Below, one piece after another: positions 45,894-57,100 of a stretch of 64,000 bases of DNA (the stretch's first letter is position 1; the number at the start of each line of letters is the position of its first letter). The position numbers were made by a program, and so were the translations under genes. The notes beneath the pieces were generated by a model. The model searched no databases. It had not been told where the DNA came from and saw only the letters and a program-made list of their open reading frames with translations. Where the stretch lies: the NCBI GenBank assembly GCA_022496205.1, contig WTXD01000008.1, positions 434,001 to 498,000 on the forward strand. The letters run 5' to 3'. This DNA is from Gloeopeniophorella convolvens (Eukaryota; Basidiomycota; Agaricomycetes; Russulales).

Positions 45894-47092
45894 TCAACTG
45901 TGTACGCAGGTCGCGTGTTGTGACTCCCAGGCCCCGCTGTCCCCTTTTTCGCGCCAGACCCGGGCGACAGGAGGCAAGTAGCCCTCGGCCGACAGAAACC
46001 GCTGGCAGAGCGAGCACTTTTCCAAAAAGAGGCTCTTGTAGGCCACAAGGACCTCCTGTTCGAGAGTCCCCAATTAGAGCGGATCAGAAGACGCGGCCGT
46101 CGATCAGCAACGCTCAAGCCGGCCTAGGAGCTGCTTACCACGATGTTCTGCGCAGGTGCCCGTGGCGAGGACTGCAGCATGCGCACGATCCACTGCGAAA
46201 GTTTTTGGAAGATGATGTATTCGGACTGCGAATGCGGCGGCTTCTGTGCAGCGGGGTAAGCGCCGGTTACAATGTGCGCCGCGACCCGACGAGAACTCGC
46301 CTTTTCCCTCGACCCGAACACGGTCACGTTCTCCACCATCAGCGGCGCCGTCTGGGACGCGGGCCCACTAACGCCTTCCTCGTATCCAAGGTTCACGAAC
46401 GCCTTGAGCACATCGGGGATTAGAAACCGGAGCACCAAGGGGACGGTGATGTCGCGCGCCTCGCGTGGCGACGCGAGATAAACGTGCAGCACAATCTTCT
46501 TCGCGTGCGTCGCGTTGAAATCGCGGACGAAAGCGGGTAGCTCCTTGACCGTGAGAGGAAGCGCGCCTTCGGGAAGCGGTGGGAACGGGCCTGGTACTTT
46601 GCGCCGGAGCGCGAGGAGCGGGCGCGGGGACTCGGGGGTGAGCGAGCGCCTGAGACATATGATCCGGAGCACCTCTGCACGTCAGCGCGAGGAAGGGGAA
46701 CGAAGAACGTGGCGCACGCACCGTCGCTTCATGCCCTGCCGCTCCCTCGCAGTCTTGATGTCCGTGCTATCCTTCTTCTCGCTCTCTGTGGCGGCACGCA
46801 GCGCCGCCTGCGCACTCTCCTCGACGGCTGCCGCGCGGAGCGTGCGCAGGTCCTCAATAGACTGCGCGAAGCTGCCTTTCAGCGTTGACGTGGGTGAAAC
46901 CTGCTGGAGGACCGCATTCGCCTTGGACGCGTGTGGATTGCGCAGGAGCCCCACAGGGAACTGGCGCAGCACCTGGAAGCGCTTGGACAAGTCCGTGAGC
47001 ACGTCGATCTGCGCCTGGATGCTCGTGAGAGCAGATTGCTTGTCTTCAGCGTTGACTATGTCTTGTGCCGTTGGCCCTGCGGTGGTGGCCAT
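45894..47092 (-). CDS. MED27: Mediator complex subunit 27
   Basis: Tail-module subunit of the Mediator coactivator of RNA polymerase II. Three exons (minus 46722-47092, 46139-46649, 45894-46055) give about 347 residues. It starts MATTAGPTAQDIVNAEDKQS with a predicted helical bundle (SIQAQIDVLTDLSKRFQVLR). The middle has TVKELPAFVRDFNATHAKK and FQKLSQWIVRMLQSSP. The last exon has the family's C-terminal Cys motif: FLEKCSLCQRFLSAEGYLPP followed by VARVW. Exon 1 to 2 joins in frame only with the acceptor at TCTCAG|GCGCTC, which I used. The C-terminal CxxC...LPP motif is the key evidence; the N-terminus alone would not be recognisable. Confidence 0.78.
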
Positions 47093-47705
47093 GGTAGAAG
47101 CTTAGGGAGTGGTGCAGTCTCGGGCGAAGGGTGCCAGTGCCGCGTGAACTTGCCACTCAGATTTTGGCGCCCGTTTATGTGTCAAAGATGTGTCAAATTC
47201 GGAAACCACCTCCACGAGGATGTTCACACGGCAAATCAGGCCCACTGAAGCTTTGACGCCTCGTTGACTGTTCGCAGCGCTCATCGAGATGCTAAATGTG
47301 TGTACCAACCTAAACAATCCGATGTTCCATTAAGTGTTTGGTAAGTACTTAGCAGACAGAGAGATATGCACAATTTCCTCCAGGGGTTGTAGTCCATCTG
47401 CGAAGAATATAGACTCTATGCCGTGATATACTAATGAACAGTTGCAAGGTGCGAAGGTAAGGGAGAGCGAGACATGCAAGACAGGAAGTCGTCACTATGA
47501 AAGGGTGTGGGCGTGGTAGGCTCGGAGCAAGGCGGAAGGCGTAAAACATGAACCACGGGTATGCGTATTATGACGCTGTGGTCGATGTACGCGGGAAATG
47601 GAGGTGGAGATGATAGAGGTCAGGGGGTATAGCTGTGAGATGCAAGTATAAAGTGACGAGAGTTCTCTTAAAAACACATTTGTAAGCCAACCTCTAGCAA
47701 TGTCT
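47093..47705. other. Spacer between MED27 start and chitin synthase stop
   Basis: Tandem minus-strand genes: the MED27 promoter and the chitin synthase 3' UTR. AT-richer from about 47290. No gene or repeat seen. Confidence 0.55.
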
Positions 47706-50700
47706 CTAAAACTTCGTCCCAGGATCGAGCGGCCCCAGAGGCCCATAGTCGTCCCGTTGTCCCCCACTTCTCCGTTTCACATGTGTCTTCCATTCGGCAC
47801 CTAACGCAGAGCTGGCCCCCTCTGTTGGCCGCGTTGGTGACACAGGGGACTTCGTATTAGGAGGGCCTTGTCCCACTGGTGTGTAATTGGGTCCCAGGCC
47901 GTCTGAGAGCTGGAAGCGCGGCGTCATGGTCGACGGCCGAGGTTGTGCCGGATGTAAGTGATCGGTCGAAGCGCTTGGTGAAGGATCCCAGCCGGACTCA
48001 AGCATGGCTTCGAGGTCGCTCTCGTCGATGGTTTTGGCGCTTTCGAGTGCGTGTAAGGGAGGGGGGTGGAGGGCTGGTGGAGGTGGCGGATACTGCGCAT
48101 TGTTCTCGTTGTACTCGCCAATCTGTGGACCCCAGTGATCCTCCGAGGATGTAACGGAGACGGTGTCCGAGCCATCATAGGTGCTGTGGATCTCGCCGCG
48201 GACACCAAGGAACTCTTGATCGCCGACAATATAACCGGAGGGATGCGCGCGCTCGAATTCGCGTCGACGCCGCTCTTCCCGTCTGAGTTTGCGAAGGCGT
48301 GAGCGTTCCCAGTCCTCCCAGCGCCGTAGTGGAACCGAATTCCCCGCAAAGTGTCCTTTTCCCTCGCCGTGCCCCTCGCCTTTCGCTTCACCTTCGACCT
48401 TTCTGTTGATGACATCAGGTTCTGCGAACGGGGGTGCAAGCTATTTTTAGACGTACCGCGTCTCTCCCCAGGAGAAGTCATCAAAATGCCAGAAAGCGTA
48501 GACGGGAAGAATGAAGTTCCACACGGGCAACGCGGCGAGATAAATCAGCATCCAGAAGACATACACGACCTTGCGCGTCGTGATGAGGATGAGAACGGCA
48601 GGGAGACCGAGGACGCCGACGAGCAGGACAATGGGGATGGCCTCCTCGAACGTCTTCGGTGGTGACAGGGCAACACCGACGATCAGCAAGTATGTGAGCG
48701 CGATAGCGATGGGCAGGACGATCGTTCCAAGCAAGTCCATGAACACGACGAACTGCATGCTGAAACAGAATGTTCCGCAAAGATTGCGCACGAGCACAAG
48801 TTCCATCAGGTTGTGGATAGTGGAGTTGATCCAGCGACGACGCTGAGAGAGGAGAATAGAGAACGTATCCGGAACGACCGTGCGGCACTTGGCTTGGGGG
48901 AGGAACATCATCTTGCGGTTGGGGAACGTGCGGATGAGACATGTCGTCAAGAAGCGATCTTCACCGAGAAGCAGAAGGTTTTTCTGATGCAACGTAGTGA
49001 CCTCGCTCTGGCTGTACTCTTTGACGATCTCCGGCTTGATGATCAGTGGGACCCAGTCATCGCCCGAAGACTTGCGAGCCTTGAGACGAAACATAGAGAA
49101 ACACCCAGGAAGACATGAGACACCACCAAATACCGACTCGAACGCCTTGGCCATGTGGTGGGAGATGAAGTACTCGAAGACCTGGATGGCCGTGACCCAT
49201 GACTGCCGTTTGTTGGCTATCCGCGTCTCGCCGCATACACCCATGATCATCTGATCGTGGTGCATGCAGTTGACCAACGCCTTCAGAGAGTCGGGGAACA
49301 CCTTCGTGTCAGCGTCGACCTTGTTGTGGAGTTAGCGGTATTACGCGGAGGAAACCGATGGATGACGCACCATAAGGCACACCTCGAAAAAATCTGGGGT
49401 GACACCCATAAGGACATGGATTTTGCGGAAGAGGTCGAAATCCAGGGGTGTCATCCGGTCGTTATACGTAACGCGAGAAAAGAAATTCATAAGGATAAGT
49501 TGACTGTCCCGCTTGCCGCGGTTGCCGGGTTTCTTCTCTGTAGCGGCCTCCTGTTCGGTGCCGCACTTGACGATGATGACAGTTGGTGTCCTGCGACCAG
49601 CGACGGCTACGCGGACATGTCAGTCCAAAAGTGTCAACGCCGCGGTGGAGTGGATACGCACTATAATGTCCAGCATACACCATTGCTCTGTTCTCCGCCT
49701 TCGATCCAGAGCCGACGGCGATGTAGCTCATCGGCATCGGGTTCCCGAACCTCGGATCCGCCTCCAACAACCCAACGCAGATGTCCGGAGTGCTCCTCTT
49801 CTCACCGGCACCAGTAATCATACCGTCTGCGACCACAAAGAGTAACTTCCGTGCATCGCTATATGTGGTGGTGGAGATGGAGTCCAGCGTGGTCCGAAGC
49901 GATTCTTCTCCTTCCGAGTAACACGTCACCAAGCACACTGCAAATAGCTCTGCGCCGATCTGCGCAAGGCTCATCACGGGAGCGGCTGAGTCGGTCGCGG
50001 TCCCACTTGTCAGAGTGGTGGACGACTGGAACGAACGCAGGGACTTGGAAGGCTTGGTGAGCTTCTTGGAGCCTTCAGGTCCGGCCCAGGGCGCGGTTCC
50101 ATTCCTGTTGTCGATCGAAACGTTGGCGCCCTCCGGCAGAACAGCAGGGCTGATAGCGGGGCGGTTCAGTGTAGAGTCGTCCGGGGAACCAGCAAGCCGC
50201 GCGGAGAGGAACCAATTGAAGACACAGGCCATGACGAAGCGGACGAGGATCAGCGACATCACGACGATCAAACCAGCGTAGAGAATCAGTTGAGAAACGA
50301 AGCATCCTGGGGTGATCTTGTCAATGCTCCCGGCCTTGTATCGCTGTATGACGCAAGGCATGGCTTTGCGTATGTCTTGCCGGTTCACGAACAGACGTGT
50401 CCCATCGCGACCTCTTGAATTGGGAGTGGCGAAGAGAGTTCGTAATGCGATATCAACAGCATCACCTGGGATTGGATTAGGATGGAGTTTGATGTACGGG
50501 TTCAAATTGAGGACCTGTCCATCGAGGACAATGTAATTGGCGAGGGTGGAAACCTGGTCCCAGTCATAGCCGACTGGCTGTGTGATGTTAATGAGCTGGG
50601 CTGTCTTTATCGTGGTCGTCGAGTTAAGGGGGCCGAGAGGGCAAGAAACGGCAGAGTTGCAGGGAGGGTCGAGGGCGATGCGGTACGGGAGGCCCTGGCA

Positions 50701-51288
50701 ATGAGAGAAGTCGGAAGCAGAACGGGTGAAGAGGGTCGTGATGTCTTGTCCTGGAAGCTGTTTCGCGAGGTCGAAGAAGTTGACGCTGGGATCTGGTGAC
50801 TTGGACTGGGAGATGTTGAACATGAATCCCTGGATACCCAACGTGCCTGGCGTGGAATCGAGGCTGATGAAGTGCCGAGAGTCTTGACTTGACTGGGGAC
50901 ATAGGACTCTCTGCAAGCCTACGGTCGTGAAGCCTACGGCGCCGCAAAGAATAGCGACGATAAAACACAGAGCCATCTTCTCTCTCCATGCCTGTTGTAC
51001 CGCTTTGTCCTTGAGGCCTCCGACTGAGCTTAGCAGGGCGGAAGGAGCCCAGAAGGTGACCACACGGGAGAATACGACCCAGGCATCAAACTCGAAAGAC
51101 GATGAGGATTCGGGAGGAGCGTCGGATGGGGATGGAATGAGAGTGGACTGTGGATTAATGAGGGGCGGGGGTGCGACGCCGCGTTCAGGACGGGTAAGGG
51201 TCTTTGCTCGACGCACAGTGCCAGAAGGGCCTTGTCTAGTGGTTGTGGTTGGGATGGGGACGTCAGCTGGGCCGTAGCCTGAGGCCAT
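47706..51288 (-). CDS. Chitin synthase, class IV type
   Basis: Membrane glycosyltransferase that polymerises UDP-GlcNAc into cell-wall chitin. Four exons (minus 49662-51288, 49371-49606, 48457-49319, 47706-48402) give about 1140 residues, close to yeast Chs3. It starts [16 protein letters not shown] in a strong context (CACCATGGC). N-terminal membrane segments include [19 protein letters not shown] and [20 protein letters not shown]. The catalytic region has [23 protein letters not shown] at about 623-625, LLLGED at about 737-742 and QRRRW at about 780-784. Several C-terminal membrane spans follow ([40 protein letters not shown]). The cytosolic tail of about 230 residues is Ser/Pro-rich. The motif set and architecture fit division 2, class IV. 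Confidence 0.93.
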
Positions 51289-51498
51289 GGTGGAGAAAAA
51301 AAGAGAGAACGCCGGCCAATCAAGGCTTGAGCGGTGAAGAGAGTTGAGAATGAACGGACGCTGACGGTGCGGACGATGAAGAGAATAAGACGACGACGAC
51401 GAGCTGACGCGCAGACAGCTTCGGCCGGCAACAATCACTACTCGGCGCTCGCTTCCTTTTACGGCCAATTATCCTCCATTATTATGTACTTATGTTAT

Positions 51499-52491
51499 TT
51501 ATGTACTTCCACGCAGATAGTCCACGTAACCCACCAAAAACTTGACCTGTTCGTACGTCTCGATCGCCTTGAGACTCCTCCGCCGCCGCACCACCCCGAT
51601 GACCCTCTCCACCTGCTCGAGCGTGTCGCGTCGGACCTGGTCCTCACTCGCCGGCTCTGCGTTCTCGCCCGTGGGAACCCAGCCACACAAACCGAGCTTC
51701 AGCATCCAGCAGCAAGCCACCAATCCTGCGCGTCCAACGCCGCCGCGACAGTGTGCAAGAACAGGAACACCGGCAAGGGTATACACAGAAATAAGGCGAG
51801 TAAGGTGTGCGTCAAACTGTTCCACCGAAGCAGGAGCCAACCCTTCCGGGATCGGAATGCTGTCAAAAAAAGAAGGATCGTCTCAGAAAGGCCTGAACCT
51901 GGGATTACTCAGAACGCTTTACCGGAGAACATCTAGCCCAAGCTCCCTTGCTGTTTGGGAATATTCTGGCCACGGCGCTCCGAGGAACTTCAGCTCTTCG
52001 TCATCAAGACAGCTGCGCACGCATTACTTAGTCATGAAACTTGAGCAATCGTTCTCTGGCTTACCAGACAATACATCCGACGCCTGATCCTCTGATCCTC
52101 TGGAGGTCCTGCTTGAGGTCACGACAAATGGCACCGCGGCCACGTACAGGTCCAGTGAGGCGAACTGTCGCATGACTCAGGGAGGTCGATTTCTTGGTTA
52201 CTAGGAAGGTCGCTTACCTTTTTTGCCGGGACATGATGATAATAATAAATTACCGAGAGCAGGGGACGCAGACTGTGGTGCACCCTTCGCAGTCGCAGGG
52301 GGCGAATACGGCGGCAGTGCCGAACTAAAATGTACAAGCTTTGGACGACGCGCAAGCGCCTGAGCAGATGTGAAGGGAGAACTGGGATAACGTGCTCAGT
52401 ATTACGGCCCTGGAAGATCGCTGCAGAATGGTTCTCACTTCGGATGAGGGCGCTTGTTTGGAAGACGCTGAAGTCCACTAGCCGGATCCAT
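51499..52491 (-). CDS. Dual-specificity (Tyr/Ser/Thr) protein phosphatase
   Basis: Predicted cysteine-based phosphatase, most like CDKN3/KAP-type enzymes. Five exons (minus 52439-52491, 52218-52381, 52065-52164, 51923-52012, 51499-51859) give 255 residues. It starts MDPASGLQRLPNKRPHPNSP, then SSALPPYSPPA and GNLLLSSCPGKKVRLTGPVR. The general fold region has CLDDEELKFLGAPWPEY and IPIPEGLAPASVEQFDAHL. The active-site loop is HCRGGVGRAG with Cys173 and Arg179, followed by CCWMLKLGLCGW. It ends KAIETYEQVKFLVGYVDYL. All introns are 60-90 bp with standard borders. The first exon lies inside, and in the same frame as, the last exon of the upstream gene, so a fusion transcript is possible. Confidence 0.85.
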
Positions 52492-53690
52492 CTGGGCAGT
52501 GGGGAAAGCAGCAGTCGGGACTGAGTACGTGCGCTCATGACGCAAAGCAGAAATCGGAGGCTTCCTGACATCGAAATCGAAATGCGACGTAGTAAACAAT
52601 TCGCCAATCAAATCCATACTGTCGAATGCTAGAGGTGGTATCCGAGGCGCCGAAGATTCCTTTGGAGGGGAGATTGATAGAATAGATGTCGGGGCCGTTG
52701 TTTGAATATTAGTAGACAGAGCAGATTGCAGAGCGCTTTTCATGGACACACGACTCCATATCTGTAGGTGTGCCGTGGACGGTGTAGTAGACTGGAGGGT
52801 GGCCTTGCTCATAGGACGCAAACCAGGGACTGGTTCGTGAGTATAGCTGGGAACTGGTGGTACCGGAGGGGGTATTAGTGAAGTCGGCGAGATTATGACA
52901 CGGTGCAAAGAGAAAGCAGGGTGAATGTTGAAGACAGTAGGAGAAGACGAATCGGCTAGGGAAATGTGCAGAGAGATAGAAGATAGAAGATCCTGTGGTA
53001 TCATAGCGGAGACGCTTCACAAAGGAGTCAGGCGAGTCCTGGGATACTAGGATATATCACTAACCTTATGGGATGGGTATCGGACGTCTTGGGGAGAGGA
53101 AGCTGGCCGCTCAGCCAGCCAGCAGGAACGAGGGGAGAGTCCATAGCAGAGCGGAGTTCATGTTGCATATTTGGTGATGCCCGAGTGAATGTAACAGGAT
53201 GCGCAGGATGGGATAGTGATAATACATGTTCGGACGCAACAGCGGCATGATCCGTCGTTTGTGGTTGGAACCCGGACAGCCACCAGGCCTCTGTGTCCGC
53301 GTACGACGCTTGACGCTCTTTCAACTGCTTGAAATGATCCGGCAGGTGGATAGAGAGAGGGATGTACGTGATGGCAGAACCTATTAGAGCCGTTCAATAT
53401 CCAGAGCAGCCGTTAGGAAGAAAAAGAACTCACCTCCAGCCCCAAATTTAGCGCAGGCATAATCGCTGGCGTGGAATTGAGAAGCCAGGTGCATCAACTG
53501 AAAACAGATCCGAATGGCTGAGAAGCAGTTCGCAATGAGATGTGGGTCAACGACTCACCTGCACCGCCAGTTTCTTTTCGAGATCCAGCTCACTGACAGA
53601 TGCGGTCCAGGCCTGCGTCGTCCTCCTTTTCTGACAATGAGCGGCAGCATCTGCGTTGGGCACATCGGTCGTGGCAAGTGTTGACAACAT
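52435..53690 (-). CDS. Hypothetical protein overlapping the phosphatase gene
   Basis: Four exons (minus 53559-53690, 53434-53497, 53065-53380, 52435-53014) give about 363 residues. It starts MLSTLATTDVPNADAAAHCQ. The conserved-looking region runs over exons 1-3: DLEKKLAVQLMHLASQFHAS, then KFGAGGSAITYIPLSIHLPD and ADTEAWWLSGFQPQTTDH, continuing with IPQDLLSSISLHISLADSSS. The second half is Pro/Ser-rich. The family is not recognised. Its stop TGA at 52435 exists only if the GTGAGA at 52438 is not used as a donor; if it is spliced, the frame runs straight into the phosphatase. The 3' limit is therefore uncertain. Confidence 0.55.
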
Positions 53691-54132
53691 TGACGCGTGA
53701 CGATTGCAGAAACACTATTACTGAACTAACTGCTGCGGATGTTAGGAGTAGCGAGAAACCTTGTCGAAAGGAGAGGGAAGGGGGACGATTCGCAGAGGGG
53801 GGGCCGTCTTGAGGTCGTTGTGGGGTAGTAGAATAACGGTACCAGGCTAAAGGCCCCGACGCGACGAATGATTGTTCGTGGAGAGGCGCCGGTCGTCTCC
53901 GGATCCGGATCCGCCGTCGGCGATCTGCCCCTTCAAATTTGGACACCGGAGCTCCATTTGTCAGTCAGCGGCCCGCTTCGGCTCTTTCCGTCGCGGGAAT
54001 CCGAGCTGCAATCGCAGCGGTACGCGTGCTGTGTTCCCTGCTCATCTCCACTGCACGTATCGCTGAGTGATCCGGATTCCCCGCCGTGATATCTTCTCGG
54101 AGACATCAGACGAGCCTATCCTAATAAAGGGC
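53691..54132. promoter_or_regulatory. Divergent promoter, hypothetical gene / SKI3
   Basis: About 440 bp between divergent starts. Short plus- and minus-strand frames cross it without domain support. No clear TATA or CCAAT box identified. Confidence 0.45.
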
Positions 54133-57100
54133 ATGTCTTCAGCGTTCGTGAAAGCCAAGCTGAAGGCAGCCAGAGACGCGATCGGGAAGAAAGACTACCA
54201 GACTGCGCATGACACAAGTTTGCAGGTTCTTGACCACGAGCCCGAAAACTACAACGCGTACGTTCCACCCCATAACGTATTTCTATGCTCAGCCTCCTCA
54301 GTAAGGTGTTCTGCGCGTTGTCTCTTCTGGAGCTAGGCCGAATCGATCAGAGCGAGCAAGTAACTTACAGTTCTCGTCGTCATCTTGGTTGAGGTTGACT
54401 TGCGCCCTGCGTCCGCAAAGGCCTATCAATCAGCCATCAAGTTGAACAAAAAGCAGCCTCTGGCATGGCAGGTAGACCTTCCATGCTGCTGCAGAATCCC
54501 GCGTACCTACGAGTCCGCAGGGCCTGTGCAAGACGTATGAGCGGGCGGAGAAATGGGATCAGTGTATTGATTCACTCATAGAACTGGCAAAGATTCACGA
54601 GAACGCGTAAGCTTCCTTCAAACAAGCGCGTCTGTGCTGACGATGTAAAACCTAGCGAGGATGCCACAAAGTGCGCTGAGACGATCCAAAAAGTAGTGGA
54701 CCTGCGCAGAGAGCATGGAACACGGCTACAGGCAGGTCCCGATCACAACTGCATGTAGTCAGTATCTGAGGATTGTCTAGCTTTCTGCCGCGCTATCGCT
54801 ATACCTACCAGAGTCGCCGTTCTATTCAACACTATCATCTCTACCTCCTCCTGACCTTACGAACCCAACTTCTGTTACGACGACGGCAAGTCAGTCTGCA
54901 GTGCACAACTCGCTTCCTGTTCTGGAAGAGATGGTATCTCTCAATCAAACGGAAGAGAAGGAAACCTTCGAGAGGGAAGTTGCCAAACGAAGGACACGGC
55001 TGAATGCTGGAAGCCTTCAGAATATCAAGACTGAGGTCGGGAGAGAAGTTTTTGGCAATTCCAAAGTATGTTTCACAAGTGTGACGCCTACAGTGATCTG
55101 ATCGCGTACAGCTGCCTGACCTGTACGACGAAATCCTGAATCATCCTAACACGTCAGACGAGCTCCGACGCTCAACGGAATCGAAGCAACTTCGCCATAA
55201 GCAGGATCACTTGGTTGCACTGCCGCCTGACGATCCCAGGAAACGGCAGCTCGCAGCTGAAGTCGACAAGCAAGTCAGCGGCATGGTTCTACTGCGTATA
55301 CCGGACGAATTGGCGTGGTCTACCTTCATAGACGGTCAAGACTGTGAAACCATTGGTGCGGAGCGACCTCCTCGAACTTCGCGCGATCTGATAATTCACA
55401 CAGAGGGCTATGACTTCAGCATCTTACGCCAATACTCGGAATTGTTTCCTAATGCGGCGGTTGCGAAGCTCATACAAGCGTACCTCTCCTATCTTGGTAT
55501 TCCGCTTTCGAACGGAGACGAAGGAAAACCTACTCATGCGGGATCACTGGATGATGTATTCAGTGCGATGTTGGTTTGTTCGAGATCTATTTGTTCAGTA
55601 TATACTCTCTGAGATATGCATTTTAGGACAACGCGTCGGGCTTACAGACGTCGATTCTTGCGCGCCGAATCATGTCTCGAGTATACCTTGACGACCAAGA
55701 TTACCAGGCCGCTATGACGGTGGCTGAAGCCGGTCTAGAACTAGTCAACAGGCATCGAAACGACACTGGCACTGAGCTAACACTGTACGTTATTAAGCAG
55801 TTGACGAGCCGTGCTGATGATCCTTTCCAGTGCTCGGAAGTCATTCAACGCCGTTCTGGCAATTTCACTCGTTCACTGGTACCCTCCTAAGCACCATACC
55901 CGGGCCCTTCGCATACTAGAGGAGGTCCTTTCCCAGGACCCGGCTCATGTAGACTGTCTGATGGGCCGTGGGTATGTCTTCCAGCACGCTGAGAATTGGC
56001 TCGAAGCAGCGTCGTGCTTTTCTCGTGTTCTCGACGCACTCTCCGAGAATACTCGTACCCGCATACGCGCGCAAGAGGAGCGGGCATGGTGTGAAGTGAA
56101 GTTGCACCAGCTAGACAACGGCATCAATGAATTGCGGGAAGTTCTCCAACTATTGGAGGAGGAAGAGGAGAGCGACGAAGATAAGTCACGGAGTTGGTGG
56201 CGATTGGGCAAGGCTTATTGGGAGATGGGCTGTGAGTCGCGGGCTTCGCCTGTCAAGGTAGTCATGGCCTAACATCCGACAGCCGACCATTTTGAGGAGG
56301 CGTTCCAACAATATATCACCTCTCTGAAACACTACCCGACCTTTGCTCCTGCTTTCACTTCTCTCGGAATCTACTACTCAGAAGCCGCAAATCCTCCAGA
56401 TCCCATTCGAGCGTCTAAGTGCTTTCAGAAGGCTTTCGAACTCGATGCGAGGGAAGGAGATGCTGCCAGGCGGCTCGCCGAAGGCTTTGCTGAGGAGAGA
56501 GAATGGGACCTTGTAGAAGTCGTCGCCAACCGGGCCATCGAGGGCGAAGGGGGTTTCGAAGATTCCCAGGAAGTCATCGCCGGGCGGTACTTGCCAGTCA
56601 ATGCTTGGGCATGGAAGGCCTCCGGTGTGGTTCACCTGGTGAGCGCTAAATGATTTACATCCTAATTAACTGACCAAACTTGGCCCACCGCAGAGCCGAA
56701 GGAACTACCCCCCAGCCATTCAAGCTTTCCAGATTGCCTTGCGTGCAGACTCCGAAGATCAGCTGTCATGGGTTCGACTCGGAGAGGCATACTCCAAAGC
56801 TGGTCGACATGCTGCTGCTTTCAAGGCCCTTCACCATGCTCAGGAGTTGAAGCCCGACGATTGGATGTGCGGCTACTTGATCGCGGACGTCCATCGCCAG
56901 ACAGGACGATTCCAAGACGCGATTGCGTCATTCCACTCCATCTTGGAGGCTCAGCCCAATGAGCCTGGCGTCTTGACCTCACTGGCCCGAGCTCATATAG
57001 ACCTTGGTCTATCTGAGCTTTCCACCGGATTCATCGCGCGTGCGCAGAATTCGTTTGTGACAGCCTTGCAGGTCGCATTCGTGTTTCTGGAGACGAACAC

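Noticed and set aside
46010..46075. TGTTCGAGAGTCC motif resembling a tRNA B box.
   Set aside because: No matching acceptor or T stem; the bases belong to the last MED27 intron and exon.
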